Below are positions 7,171-15,951 of a DNA stretch of 32,345 nt, one piece after another (within the stretch, counting starts at the first letter, position 1; each line of letters opens with the position of its first letter). The stretch spans positions 1-32,345 of the forward strand of contig PUPD01000055.1 of the NCBI GenBank assembly GCA_003552985.1. Direction: 5' to 3'. The DNA is from Spirochaetaceae bacterium. GTDB taxonomy: Bacteria > Spirochaetota > Spirochaetia > DSM-27196 > SLAA01. Both the position numbers and the translations under genes were made by a program. The notes beneath the pieces were generated by a model. That model had not been told where the DNA came from and ran no database searches. It saw nothing but the letters and a program-made list of their open reading frames with translations.

Positions 7171-9015
7171 ATGAACGATCGTAAAACGCTGTCGCCCGGG
7201 ACCTCCGCACGCTATTTACCGACCGACCCCGGCGTCTACATCATGAAAGATGCCGACGACACCCCTATCTATGTCGGCAAAGCCAAGAATCTACGCAACC
7301 GGGTGCGCTCGTACTTCAGCGGTGAGAAGGACCGCAAGACCACGGTACTGCGCATGCGAGTTGCCGGTATCGAGTACATCGTCACGCGCAACGAGTACGA
7401 GGCTCTGCTTCTCGAGAACAACCTCATCAAGGAGCATGCGCCCCGCTACAACATCAATCTCAAGGACGGTAAATCCTACCCGGTCATCCGCATCACCAAC
7501 GAAGCCTACCCGCGTGTGTTTCGCACCCGCACGATTGTCGAGGACGGCTCGCAGTATTTCGGGCCATATACGAACCTCGACAAGGTAGACCAATATCTGG
7601 AGCTGATCGAACAGCTGTACCCGTTGCGCAAATGCCGCGGCCCGGTCAAATCCCGGCCCCATCCGTGCCTATACTATCACATCGGCCGCTGCAGCGCTCC
7701 TTGTGCGGGGAAGACCTCGCAGGAGGAGTATCTCGACAACGTCGCGCAGATTCGCAAGCTGCTCGAAGGCAACACCGGAGATCTGCGCACCGAGCTCGAA
7801 GAGCGGATGGACGAGGCGGTGCAACGCCTCGCCTTCGAGGAGGCGGCCAAGTACCGCGACGCAATCCGCGCGATCGACGCACTAGCCGAGGATCAACAGG
7901 TTATGGATTTCGACCCCGACATCCGAGACTACGTCGGCTACGCGGCAAAGGATGAGCTCTGTTCCTTCACCGTATTCCAGATGCGCACCGGTAAGCTAAT
8001 CGGAAGCGAGACTTTTCACACAACGGTTTTTGGCACCGACGAAGAGGACCTCACGCAGTTTCTGATGCGCTATTATGACGAGCTGCGTACCCCGCCTGCC
8101 CGACTGCTGATCCCCATCCCGGTCGAGCTCGACGATCTCGTGACGTTTCTGCGCGAGAAACACGGAGCTGAGGTACGGGTCGAGGTGCCTGAATCCGGGC
8201 GCGACGCCTCATTGCTGCGCATGGCGGTCCAGAACGCGCGCAGCGACCTCGAGAAACGCGCCCGTGAGCATGGGAATCTGCCGGCGCTCGAAGAGCTGAA
8301 GCGCGTGCTCGAGCTCGACCGCACGCCGCTGCGCATAGAGGGGTTCGATATCGCCCAGCTTTCGGGTAAGCACCCGGTAGCCGCCCTGGTTACGTTCGAT
8401 AACGGCATACCGAACAAGAGCAGCTATCGCCGCTATCACGTCAGGACACTTGCGGGCCGGATCGACGACTATGAAGCGATCCGCGAAGTCGTGGCCCGCC
8501 GCTATACACGCTTGGTCAACGAGCGCGCGCCGAAGCCCGATCTGATCCTGATCGACGGCGGCATCGGGCAGGTGAACGCCGCAGCCGAGGTGCTCGCCGC
8601 GCTGGGGCTTACAGCGATACCGGTGGTGGGACTGGCCAAGCAGTACGAAGAGCTGTTTCGCCCACACCGCAACGAGCCGCTGCGTCTCCCCGAAGGCTCC
8701 GTGCCGCTGCGCGTGCTGCAGCACGTGCGTGACGAAGCCCACCGCTTCGCCACCAGCTTCAATCAGCAGCTGCGCAGTAAAGACATCGCGCTGTCGCGTT
8801 TGGAGTCGATTCCCGGCATCGGCGCGGCGCGAAGCCGCCGGATTATGGAGCAGTTCGCATCGCTGCAAAACGTTGCCGAGGCAACTCCGGAGTACATCGC
8901 TTCAACCTGCCGCCTCAGCCGTCATACCGCGCAGCAGGTGCGAGCCCTTGCGCAGCAGCTGAGCGAAGCGCAGCGACTCACCGATACGGAATCCGAGCCG
9001 CAGGGTCGGGACTGA
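7171..9015 (+). CDS. uvrC: UvrABC excinuclease subunit C
   Basis: At 614 residues this is a standard-length UvrC, which makes both incisions in nucleotide excision repair with UvrB. Domains in order: GIY-YIG nuclease (about 15-95; PGVYIMK and IYVGKAKNLRNRV), four cysteines C155/C166/C174/C178 in the spacing of the UvrC iron-sulfur site, a UVR motif for UvrB contact (about 208-240), the RNase H-like second nuclease (about 385-530; D393 in GFDIAQ, D462 in LIDGG, H524), and a C-terminal helix-hairpin-helix pair (about 543-600). All key motifs are intact. It stands alone on plus, diverges from the LamG operon across at most 36 bp, and its last 38 bp overlap the 3' end of holA. No clear Shine-Dalgarno precedes the ATG. 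Confidence 0.97.
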   Translation: MNDRKTLSPGTSARYLPTDPGVYIMKDADDTPIYVGKAKNLRNRVRSYFSGEKDRKTTVLRMRVAGIEYIVTRNEYEALLLENNLIKEHAPRYNINLKDGKSYPVIRITNEAYPRVFRTRTIVEDGSQYFGPYTNLDKVDQYLELIEQLYPLRKCRGPVKSRPHPCLYYHIGRCSAPCAGKTSQEEYLDNVAQIRKLLEGNTGDLRTELEERMDEAVQRLAFEEAAKYRDAIRAIDALAEDQQVMDFDPDIRDYVGYAAKDELCSFTVFQMRTGKLIGSETFHTTVFGTDEEDLTQFLMRYYDELRTPPARLLIPIPVELDDLVTFLREKHGAEVRVEVPESGRDASLLRMAVQNARSDLEKRAREHGNLPALEELKRVLELDRTPLRIEGFDIAQLSGKHPVAALVTFDNGIPNKSSYRRYHVRTLAGRIDDYEAIREVVARRYTRLVNERAPKPDLILIDGGIGQVNAAAEVLAALGLTAIPVVGLAKQYEELFRPHRNEPLRLPEGSVPLRVLQHVRDEAHRFATSFNQQLRSKDIALSRLESIPGIGAARSRRIMEQFASLQNVAEATPEYIASTCRLSRHTAQQVRALAQQLSEAQRLTDTESEPQGRD

Positions 9016-10039
9016 GCGGGCCGTCGTGCGGCGATGCCACCGCCGCCCCTGCCCGGACCACGATCACATACATCAGTTGCTGCAGCAGCCCGGCGTGAAC
9101 ACCGGGGCGAACGGTGCGAAAGAGCGCGTCATACTCCACAAGGCGCTCAAGTATCTGTTCGAGCTCCCCACGAGTGAACTGCTCGCTGCCCGCAACGTAG
9201 GTACGTTGGTTGCGCTTGCTGCGGATGTTGAGACGACTGAAGGCCTCTGAATGGCTATAGCGCTCCGCTTCGAGCAGCTTGAGTCCATAGAGGTTGCGAA
9301 ACTGCCAAGTTAGCCCTGCGATGACCTGCACCGGCTCGGCATTTCCGGACAGCGCCATCTTCTGCAACACCTCGAGCGCAGCCGCAAGCCGCCGCTCTAC
9401 GACCGCCGCGAATAGCGTGAAGACGTTCTCTTCCTTGCTATGATACACGAACCGGTCGACGTCTTCGGCGTTCACAACCGCCTCGGCGCCCATGATGAGG
9501 CACAGCCGGTCGGCCTCCTGCCTGAGATCCTCGGTGTTGTTTTCCACAAGCTCGAGCATCAGCTCGGCCGCCTCGGCGGTGATCTTCAGCCCCTGCTTGC
9601 GGAAATAGCCTACAAGCCACCCTTTCTTCTGGTTCTCGAACATCTCCCAGAAGACCTTCCAGCGCTCGGTCGGCACAATCTTCTTCAGCTGGGTCTCGAG
9701 CTTGGAGTCGAGGCGGGGGGCGTCACTCATAAGCACCAGCGTGGCGTCCTCGTTCGGATGGGACAGATACTCGAGCAGCGCCTCGGTCTCGTCCTGACGC
9801 TTTATCGTTTCGGCGTCGAACACCAGAATAAGCCGGTGCGCGGCAAACAGGTCTCCGGTGCGAAGCACGCGCACAACCTCCGAGACCGAGGTCTCGGCCG
9901 GATAGAAGCGGTAACGATCCGGCTCTGCCCCATATTGCTTGCTGAGATGCGCGCGCAGTTTCTCCAGGTATTCCTTCTTCTCGCCATGTTCGGACCCCAG
10001 CAGAACGAACACCGAGCCCGCGGTACGTTTGGCACTCAT
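8978..10039 (-). CDS. holA: DNA polymerase III delta subunit
   Basis: A 353-residue protein matching HolA, the clamp-loader delta subunit that opens the beta sliding clamp. Visible family traits: an N-terminal segment starting SVFVLLGSEHG, a DLFAAHRLILVFDAE strand, the middle LVENNTEDLRQEADRLCL helix pair shared by delta proteins, and the C-terminal helical collar (about 240-335). The open frame extends to 10087, but that would overlap lexA by 38 bp. The ATG at 10039, 10 bp after the lexA stop, puts the first strand at the family position. It is the last gene of the rpoN-to-lexA series, and its 3' end overlaps convergent uvrC. Confidence 0.9.
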   Translation of the reverse strand: MSAKRTAGSVFVLLGSEHGEKKEYLEKLRAHLSKQYGAEPDRYRFYPAETSVSEVVRVLRTGDLFAAHRLILVFDAETIKRQDETEALLEYLSHPNEDATLVLMSDAPRLDSKLETQLKKIVPTERWKVFWEMFENQKKGWLVGYFRKQGLKITAEAAELMLELVENNTEDLRQEADRLCLIMGAEAVVNAEDVDRFVYHSKEENVFTLFAAVVERRLAAALEVLQKMALSGNAEPVQVIAGLTWQFRNLYGLKLLEAERYSHSEAFSRLNIRSKRNQRTYVAGSEQFTRGELEQILERLVEYDALFRTVRPGVHAGLLQQLMYVIVVRAGAAVASPHDGPLSPDPAARIPYR

Positions 10040-10049
10040 CGTTGACGGA

Positions 10050-10667
10050 TCACTCGTAGCTGCGGATAAGGTGAGCCAGCTTCCCAAGCACCCGCACGTC
10101 CCGGGTGAAGATCGAGGGGTAGCTGTCGTTCTCGGCCTTGAGACGGATACGATTCTTCTCGCGATAGAAACGCTTGAGAGTCACAGCGTCGTCCACCAGC
10201 GCGACCACGATATCGCCGTTGTCCGCAGTGGCCTGCGCGCGAATCAGCGCGATGTCGTGGTCGTGAATACCGGCGTCCCGCATGCTGTCGCCGCGCACCC
10301 GCAGCGCGAAGTAGTCGCCGCCGTGGAGGTACTGCCGCGGTACCGGGACAACTCCGTCATAGTTCTCTTCCGCAAACAGCGGCTTACCGGCGGCTACCTG
10401 CCCCAGAACCGGCACCCCTACGATCGCATGCTCCGGCTCCGGCTCGGCGGTAGAATCGGACTCGAGGACTTCGATCGTCCGCGACCGATAGTTGTTCAAG
10501 GCGATATACCCCTTGCGCTCGAGCGCCTTGACGTGGTCGTACGCGCCCTTCACCGAGATATTGAACTCGCGCGAGATCTCGCGGAAGGTCGGTGGATAGT
10601 GATGATCTCGCACGTACCGCTTTACGAACTCGAGAACCTCTCGCTGTCGCGCGGTAATTGCCTTCAT
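10050..10667 (-). CDS. lexA: LexA SOS repressor
   Basis: A 205-residue LexA. Residues 1-65 are the winged helix DNA-binding domain (TARQREVLEFVKRYV, PPTFREISREFNIS). Residues about 80-200 are the S24-type self-cleaving domain with the scissile Ala93-Gly94 (VAAGKP), nucleophile Ser128 (GDSM) and general-base Lys165 (VTLKRF). All catalytic parts are present, so RecA-stimulated autocleavage is expected. Its ATG overlaps the TGA of the sigma-54 activator by 4 bp (10664-10667). It therefore has no intergenic promoter of its own, and any autoregulatory site would have to lie inside the upstream gene or further up the operon. I could not define the SOS box it recognises. Confidence 0.96.
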   Translation of the reverse strand: MKAITARQREVLEFVKRYVRDHHYPPTFREISREFNISVKGAYDHVKALERKGYIALNNYRSRTIEVLESDSTAEPEPEHAIVGVPVLGQVAAGKPLFAEENYDGVVPVPRQYLHGGDYFALRVRGDSMRDAGIHDHDIALIRAQATADNGDIVVALVDDAVTLKRFYREKNRIRLKAENDSYPSIFTRDVRVLGKLAHLIRSYE

Positions 10668-12028
10668 CGCTCCACTTTGATTCCGTACTTGCGCAATTTA
10701 CCGTGGAGGTTGCTGGGGTAGATCCCGAGCGCCTCCGCTGTGCGCGAGATGTTGTTGCCCTGTTCGGCAAGCTTCATCTCGATATACTGCCGCTCGAAAC
10801 TCTCTTTTGCCTCGTTCAGCCCCATGTCTCGGAACGGCTCCAGCGCCTCGCTCTTGGCCTCAGCCCGGTCGGTGCCAAGATGCTGTTCGATCACCTCTGC
10901 GTCTATGTCTTCACGATCGCTCATGATATTAATGCGTTCGATGAAATTTTTCAATTCCCGGATGTTACCGGGCCACGAATAGGCTTTCATCTGCTCCAGG
11001 CCGTCTTCGGTGACCTTGCGTGGCGGCCCGTCGGGCGGATACCGGGGGAGCTTCATGAAGTACTCCACCAATACCGGGAGGTCCTCCAGCCGTTCGCGCA
11101 ACGGCGGCACCTCAATCGGAATAACGTTAAGACGGAAGTACAGATCCTCGCGGAAACGACCCGCCTGTATCTCGGCCTGAATGTCTTTATTGGTCGCGGC
11201 AATCACACGCACGTCGACCTGCAGGGTACGCTCCCCACCAACGCGCTCAAACTCCATCTCCTGCACCGCCCGCAGGACCTTTGACTGCGCCGACAGCGAC
11301 ATATCCGCGACCTCGTCGAGGAACAGCGTCCCATGATCGGCCAGCTCGAACTTGCCTTTTCGCCGCGAGACCGCGCTGGTGAACGCCCCTTTCTCGTGCC
11401 CGAACAGCTCGCTCTCGATCAGCGTGTCCGGAATCGCAGCACAGTTGACCTCGACAAATGGCCCGTGCGCACGGCGACTGTGCTGATGAATCTCACGCGC
11501 GACAAGCTCCTTACCGGTTCCGTTCTCCCCTGAGATCAGAATTCGTGAATCGCTCGCCGCACTCTGTCGAATGATCTCGCGGATATGCTGCATTGCTTCG
11601 CTGTCGCCGAGCATCTGGAGCTCGGTCTGCATAGAGCTCTTCAGCAGGCGATTCTCGCGCTTCAGCTGCTCGAGCTCGATCGCGTTGCGCACCACGGTTA
11701 GGACCTTTTCGAGGCTCAGCGGTTTCTCGAGAAAGTCAAACGCACCGGCCTTGACCGCTTTCACCGCCAGGTCTATGTTGCCGTGACCGGAGATGATCAC
11801 AACCGGCATTCCCGGGTACGTCTCCTTGATCTCCTTGAGCACATCGATACCGCCCTTGTTCGGCAACCACACATCGAGGATGATCGCATCGATGATCTGT
11901 TCAGCGAGGCGCGAGAGCCCCACGATGCCGTCCTCCGCGACCGTGACCTCGTAGCCTTCGTCGACCAGTATGGCTTCGAGGACCTCGCGGATACCCTTTT
12001 CATCATCTATTACCAGAATGCGGCTCAT
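10664..12028 (-). CDS. sigma-54-dependent response regulator (NtrX/NtrC type)
   Basis: A 454-residue activator in three parts. A receiver domain occupies residues 1-120, with acidic D8-D9, phospho-acceptor D52 and K102. A AAA+ domain occupies about 138-375, with Walker A GENGTGKE at 167-174, Walker B FLDEVADM at 236-243 and the R-finger region [11 protein letters not shown] Fis-type helix-turn-helix lies at 424-450. The sigma-54 contact loop reads GAFTSA (214-219) rather than the canonical GAFTGA. It keeps the key Thr but has Ser for the second Gly. It begins 6 bp after the NtrY-like kinase and overlaps lexA. With rpoN six genes upstream in the same run, kinase, activator and sigma factor form a local regulon core. 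Nitrogen control is not implied. Confidence 0.92.
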   Translation of the reverse strand: MSRILVIDDEKGIREVLEAILVDEGYEVTVAEDGIVGLSRLAEQIIDAIILDVWLPNKGGIDVLKEIKETYPGMPVVIISGHGNIDLAVKAVKAGAFDFLEKPLSLEKVLTVVRNAIELEQLKRENRLLKSSMQTELQMLGDSEAMQHIREIIRQSAASDSRILISGENGTGKELVAREIHQHSRRAHGPFVEVNCAAIPDTLIESELFGHEKGAFTSAVSRRKGKFELADHGTLFLDEVADMSLSAQSKVLRAVQEMEFERVGGERTLQVDVRVIAATNKDIQAEIQAGRFREDLYFRLNVIPIEVPPLRERLEDLPVLVEYFMKLPRYPPDGPPRKVTEDGLEQMKAYSWPGNIRELKNFIERINIMSDREDIDAEVIEQHLGTDRAEAKSEALEPFRDMGLNEAKESFERQYIEMKLAEQGNNISRTAEALGIYPSNLHGKLRKYGIKVER

Positions 12029-12034
12029 CTCTCG

Positions 12035-13780
12035 TCAAGCTCCCGGAATGTCGATAAAGAACGTCGTACCGACCGACTCGCTGGTTTCAAACCAGATCTG
12101 CCCGTCGTGGTCGAACACCATGCGTTCCACGATCGAAAGCCCGAGGCCGGTACCGTCCGACTTGGTCGTGAAGTACGGATTGAACACCTGCCCGTAGTGC
12201 TCCGGGGAGATCCCGCAACCGCTGTCCTGTACCCGGATACGGCAGTAAGGTGTGTTGCCTTTCGTCACGACGTCGGCGCTGACAATGACCTCACCGCCTG
12301 TGCCGTCCATCGCATCGAAGGCGTTGCGGAACAGGTTCACGAAAACTTGTTTCATCTGCTTGGGGTCGACGACCACCTCGAGATCCGGCGGCAGCGATTC
12401 ATAACGGATCGTGTGTCCCTGCACGTGCTCGTACATCGCCGCTGCTTCGTTCAGCAGATCAACCAGCAGAACGCGCTGTCGTTGCGGTTTCGGTAGCCTG
12501 GTGAAGGCGCGGAACTCGGACAACAGCTCGTTGAGATTCTCGACCTCGTTTATGATTGAACGCATCGCCGGTCCGAAGACTGCGTCGAAATCCTCGCCAC
12601 CGGCCTGATACTTGCGCACCAGGCGCTCGGCCGAAAGCTTGATCGGAGTCAGCGGATTCTTGATCTCGTGCGCAAGCCGTTGGGCGATTTCCTGCCAGGC
12701 GGCCACCTTCTCGGTCTGCCGCATCTTGACGCGAGCACGCTCGAGCTCGCTCACCATGCGGTTGAAACTGTCCACCAGGAGGCTCAGATCGTCCTTTGAC
12801 CGCGTGAGGATGCGGATCGAGAAATCGCCTTCAGCCACTCTGCGGGTGGCATCCTCAAGCTGCACGATCGGGCGGATGATCTCATCGCTCAAGAGGAAAC
12901 TCACCAGGATCGCCATCAGAATCAGCGGGAACGAGAACAGCCCGTAGAACGCCACCAGCAGCAGCAGGAACACCGGCTGCACGCGCTCGTACTGCAAAAA
13001 GCTCTCCCGCGCGGTGGTCAGCAGTTCCGCCGAGCGCTCGAACCCCGGCGGCAGCACGATCGACAATACCGCGATGCGGTCTTCATCGAGACTCGCGCGA
13101 ACCCTCAGAACGCTGCTATCGGTGGAGCTGTCGCGTATCACCATGCCGTCGCGCACCGCCGGGAGGTCCTCGGCCTCAACTCTGCCTTCGCCGGCGCCAC
13201 CGAAGAACACCTCCTCACGATCCGGCCCGAACACCTGCATAGAGTCGATATCGGGATTGATTGAGCGCAGATCGAGCCAGGCAGCCTCAGCGCTGTCACC
13301 AAACTCACGATCGCTGTTCGTCAGGCGTTCGGCGACCCGTTCGAGGTTCTCCACCTTTGCTTCATAATGCCGCAGTGACGCCTCCAGCCCTCCCTCGAGC
13401 GCCTCGCCGGTTCCGCCACCGAACCATGAGTCCATCACCGTATTGATCACCGTGATCGACAGCACCGCCTGCGGCACCGAGGCTAACAGCACCACCACGC
13501 CGAAAAACAACAGCAAGCGCAGCTTGAACCCGACCCCGGGACGCCCGGCGGCGCGATCACGGATTAGCCGCACCACCTGAGCCAGCAACACGACAAGCAG
13601 CACCGCCGGGAACGCAAGCGCCGCCGCCAGCATCAGAGCGTTGGAAGGCTCGACCCCCAATGAAAACTCGGTCAGCAGGTGCTGCGACAGCACGATCACG
13701 ACCCCCACGATCAGAAGGTAGAGAAACACTATGCTGACGATACTCGTGAGAGAGGTGCTTGCGTTGCGATTCAGCTTCAT
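12035..13780 (-). CDS. NtrY-like membrane sensor histidine kinase
   Basis: A kinase of about 581 residues. Hydrophobic segments at about 16-34, 48-73, 88-110 and 270-298 suggest four membrane spans, with an extracytoplasmic loop (about 115-265) as sensor. A HAMP domain (about 300-355) follows, then the dimerisation/phospho-acceptor helix with H372 in AHEIKNPLTP. The ATPase domain has N487, DSGCGI (520-525) and GTGLGL (544-549) (numbering from the GTG at 13783). The architecture is that of NtrY. The start is either GTG 13783 or ATG 13780; both overlap the TGA of the DUF4390 gene, so translation is coupled. The cognate regulator is the next gene, 6 bp downstream. The signal sensed is unknown. 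Confidence 0.92.
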   Translation of the reverse strand: MKLNRNASTSLTSIVSIVFLYLLIVGVVIVLSQHLLTEFSLGVEPSNALMLAAALAFPAVLLVVLLAQVVRLIRDRAAGRPGVGFKLRLLLFFGVVVLLASVPQAVLSITVINTVMDSWFGGGTGEALEGGLEASLRHYEAKVENLERVAERLTNSDREFGDSAEAAWLDLRSINPDIDSMQVFGPDREEVFFGGAGEGRVEAEDLPAVRDGMVIRDSSTDSSVLRVRASLDEDRIAVLSIVLPPGFERSAELLTTARESFLQYERVQPVFLLLLVAFYGLFSFPLILMAILVSFLLSDEIIRPIVQLEDATRRVAEGDFSIRILTRSKDDLSLLVDSFNRMVSELERARVKMRQTEKVAAWQEIAQRLAHEIKNPLTPIKLSAERLVRKYQAGGEDFDAVFGPAMRSIINEVENLNELLSEFRAFTRLPKPQRQRVLLVDLLNEAAAMYEHVQGHTIRYESLPPDLEVVVDPKQMKQVFVNLFRNAFDAMDGTGGEVIVSADVVTKGNTPYCRIRVQDSGCGISPEHYGQVFNPYFTTKSDGTGLGLSIVERMVFDHDGQIWFETSESVGTTFFIDIPGA

Positions 13781-14406
13781 CACCGAGTCATAGGAGTCTT
13801 GGGTGACTGCAGATCTACGCGGCTCCAGTTCGACCGAAAGATGCTCTCCGGGAACAGGAAGCTCAACATGCGTAGAGCCGGCGCCAGTCTTACCGGCCGC
13901 ACCTCGACTCTAGACTCAATATACACCGCGTCCGATCGTTTTTCGTATCCGGGCAGATCAAAGCGATAATCTTGAAGCCGCACCAGGCTCGACAGGTACG
14001 GACCAATCGAGTCGTATTGCCGCTTCGTCCCGTCCGGTTCCTCGATTACGAATGCTTTACTGAACTTGTCGTAGCGCCCTTGCAGCCGCAGCGATTCCTC
14101 GTGCAGAAGCGTATCGCCGAACATACCGAGGATCCCGTCGGTGCGTCCGTACACGCGAAACGTGTACTCGATCTCAGAACGCAGCCCTTCAGCCGCGGCC
14201 CGGATCAGCTCGTCGGCATCATAGCCGTCAAGAAGCACACTGACGCGCACAGCGTTGCCGTCGAACTCGGCAGAGGCGTGACTCTCGAGCGCATCAGCCG
14301 CGGCCGGATACCCCAGCGCCAGCGCTGCAATGATGGCCAGCACCCGAACTCCCGCATTACCCCTATTCTTCCTCAAATCGGTCTTCGAATAATTTCGACA
14401 GCGCAT
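13780..14406 (-). CDS. DUF4390-family exported protein
   Basis: The mature part resembles DUF4390, a family of unknown function often encoded beside ntrYX. The open frame begins at 14502, but the likely start is ATG 14406 (208 residues), which has GGAGG six bases upstream and overlaps the ptsH 3' end. It gives an N-terminus rich in Arg/Lys followed by the hydrophobic core VLAIIAALALG and a cleavage site near PAAADA. A GTG at 14343 with GGGAG upstream, starting just after ptsH, is the alternative (187 residues). The mature protein is a probable periplasmic beta-rich domain. It is coupled to the kinase gene, so it may modulate the kinase sensor; that is inference. Confidence 0.75.
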   Translation of the reverse strand: MRCRNYSKTDLRKNRGNAGVRVLAIIAALALGYPAAADALESHASAEFDGNAVRVSVLLDGYDADELIRAAAEGLRSEIEYTFRVYGRTDGILGMFGDTLLHEESLRLQGRYDKFSKAFVIEEPDGTKRQYDSIGPYLSSLVRLQDYRFDLPGYEKRSDAVYIESRVEVRPVRLAPALRMLSFLFPESIFRSNWSRVDLQSPKTPMTR

Positions 14407-14629
14407 CGACGGCCTCCGCTTCGTCCTCGCCTTCGGCCCTGATCGTGAGCGAGCTGTTGTAACTCGCCCCGAGTGTAATGATCCCCATAATCGACTTCGC
14501 ATTGATCTCTTCGTGTTCGTTGCGAAACGCGATCTTGGACTTGTACTTGCTCGCGGTCTGCACGATCAACGCCGCCGGACGGGCATGAATGCCCGCCCGG
14601 TTCTTGATTACCACATCTCGTTCTGTCAT
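14363..14629 (-). CDS. ptsH: HPr phosphocarrier protein
   Basis: An 88-residue HPr with both phosphorylation sites: His15 in NRAGIHARPA, used by PTS enzyme I, and Ser46 in INAKSIMGI, used by HPr kinase. The rest (ALIVQTASKYKSKI, IITLGASYNSSLTI) is family-typical. It starts 4 nt after the hprK stop. No enzyme I or sugar permease gene lies in the window. With hprK and rpoN in the same run, a regulatory rather than sugar-transport role is likely, as inferred for other spirochaetes that have HPr and its kinase without a full PTS. Confidence 0.95.
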   Translation of the reverse strand: MTERDVVIKNRAGIHARPAALIVQTASKYKSKIAFRNEHEEINAKSIMGIITLGASYNSSLTIRAEGEDEAEAVDALSKLFEDRFEEE

Positions 14630-14633
14630 GGCT

Positions 14634-15644
14634 CTACCCGGTACTCAGATCGTCTAAGCTCATGGGATCACGTTCTTGAAAATGGCGCGACCGAGCGTTT
14701 TCGGTCTCCAGCCATTTTAGCACGCTCTGGTTGAACTCGCGCGCCGAGTAGTAACCCATCTTTTTCAGGCGCTCATTCATGGCCGCGGTCTCGATGATCA
14801 CCGGGATATTGCGCCCCGGCTTCACCGGCACCTGGAGATACGCCACCTTCACTCCGAGAATCTCTCGGGTCCGCTCTTCAGCACCGATGCGGTCATAACT
14901 TTTATCGGAATCCCAGTCCTCCAGCTCAACGATCAGTTGAATCTGCTTCTTATCGCGTATCGCGCCGACACCGAACAGGTGCGTAATATTAATGATGCCG
15001 AGCCCGCGGATCTCCATATGATGACCCAGCGTAGGATTGGCACCATAGCCGAGGAGTATATTGCCGGCCACACAGCGGATCTCTACCGCATCGTCGGCGA
15101 CCAACCGGTGGCCGCGCTCAACCAGCTCCAGGGCTGCCTCGCTCTTGCCCACCCCACTGTCTCCGAGGATCAGCACTCCGATACCGAACACCTCGACCAG
15201 CACACCGTGTCTGGTCTCCTGCGCCGCGAAGATATTGCTCAGCGCCCGTATGAGCCGCGACTGAAACTCGGACGATGGGAGATCAGTCTGCAGAACCGGA
15301 CAATTGTACTGCTCGGCTAAGGCATAGAAGTCTTTCGTCGGCTCCAGCCCATGAGTGAACAGCACGCACGGCACATCGTCGCGACTGAGCAGCCTCTGAA
15401 TCGTCTCCGATTCGCCTTCCTGCTCCAGTTTCTGCAAGTAAGCCGTTTCCCCGCGCCCGAAGATCTGAATCCGCTCCGGTCCGAAGTTCTCGAAGAACCC
15501 GCTCAACGCCAGACCCGGCCGGTTGAGGTCCGGCACCCGTATCTCGCGTGAGAGGCCGGGCCGACCGCCGAGACACCGCAGATTGAGCGCGTTGTGCTCC
15601 TTCAGGTCGAGATTCAACAGATCGAGAACCGTGAACCGCCCCAT
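14634..15644 (-). CDS. hprK: HPr kinase/phosphorylase
   Basis: From ATG 15644 (MGRFTVLDLL) the protein is 336 residues; the open frame extends 30 codons upstream into hpf, but that part has no family resemblance. The ATG sits 1 bp after the hpf stop. The C-terminal catalytic domain shows the P-loop GDSGVGKSE (about 161-169), HGV (about 146), the acidic pair in LVADDAVE (184-185), and the HPrK signature region EIRGLGIINI. The N-terminal ~130 residues match the HPrK lid domain. The enzyme phosphorylates Ser46 of HPr and reverses it with phosphate. Its substrate HPr is the next gene. Confidence 0.95.
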   Translation of the reverse strand: MGRFTVLDLLNLDLKEHNALNLRCLGGRPGLSREIRVPDLNRPGLALSGFFENFGPERIQIFGRGETAYLQKLEQEGESETIQRLLSRDDVPCVLFTHGLEPTKDFYALAEQYNCPVLQTDLPSSEFQSRLIRALSNIFAAQETRHGVLVEVFGIGVLILGDSGVGKSEAALELVERGHRLVADDAVEIRCVAGNILLGYGANPTLGHHMEIRGLGIINITHLFGVGAIRDKKQIQLIVELEDWDSDKSYDRIGAEERTREILGVKVAYLQVPVKPGRNIPVIIETAAMNERLKKMGYYSAREFNQSVLKWLETENARSRHFQERDPMSLDDLSTG

Positions 15645-15645
15645 A

Positions 15646-15939
15646 TCACGACCGGTCTTTGATCTTGTTCTTCTCTTTGCGCACCTTACTATCGAGCTTG
15701 TCGAACAAGCGTTCGAGCCCCTCATACAGATCAAAGCTGTTAGTCTTCAGCACGCTCGAGACGCCCCAGCGAAAATGAAGCTTCGCCTCAGCTTCATATT
15801 CGCTCTTTTCCTTGGTGATTGTGAAGTCCAGGTTTACGATATAATCCCTTGCGAAATCAAGCTTCTCAAGCTTCTTCTCTATGAACTCCTTCGTTTCGTC
15901 CTGAAGATCGAGATGTACACCCTTCACATCAATATCCAT
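15646..15939 (-). CDS. hpf: ribosome hibernation-promoting factor (short form)
   Basis: A 97-residue HPF/YfiA family protein with the beta-alpha-beta-beta-beta-alpha layout: MDIDVKGVHLDL, helix ETKEFIEKKLEKLD, strands VNLDFTITKEK and AEAKLHFRWG, and a C-terminal helix LFDKLDSKVRKEKNK. It lacks the ~70-residue C-terminal domain of long HPF, so it is the short type that normally acts with RMF-like partners. It binds the 30S decoding region in stationary phase. A strong Shine-Dalgarno (AAGGGGAAG) precedes the ATG, and it lies 12 bp after rpoN, the same neighbour order known from proteobacteria. Confidence 0.93.
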   Translation of the reverse strand: MDIDVKGVHLDLQDETKEFIEKKLEKLDFARDYIVNLDFTITKEKSEYEAEAKLHFRWGVSSVLKTNSFDLYEGLERLFDKLDSKVRKEKNKIKDRS

Positions 15940-15951
15940 GACTTCCCCTTT

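Noticed and set aside
10664-13780. Naming the two-component pair ntrB/ntrC with nitrogen control
   Set aside because: Domain layout fits NtrY/NtrX or generic sigma-54 regulators; no nitrogen metabolism gene is near, so a specific symbol is not supported.
14363-15644. Functional sugar phosphotransferase system
   Set aside because: Only HPr and its kinase are present; no enzyme I or permease is seen, so transport cannot be claimed.
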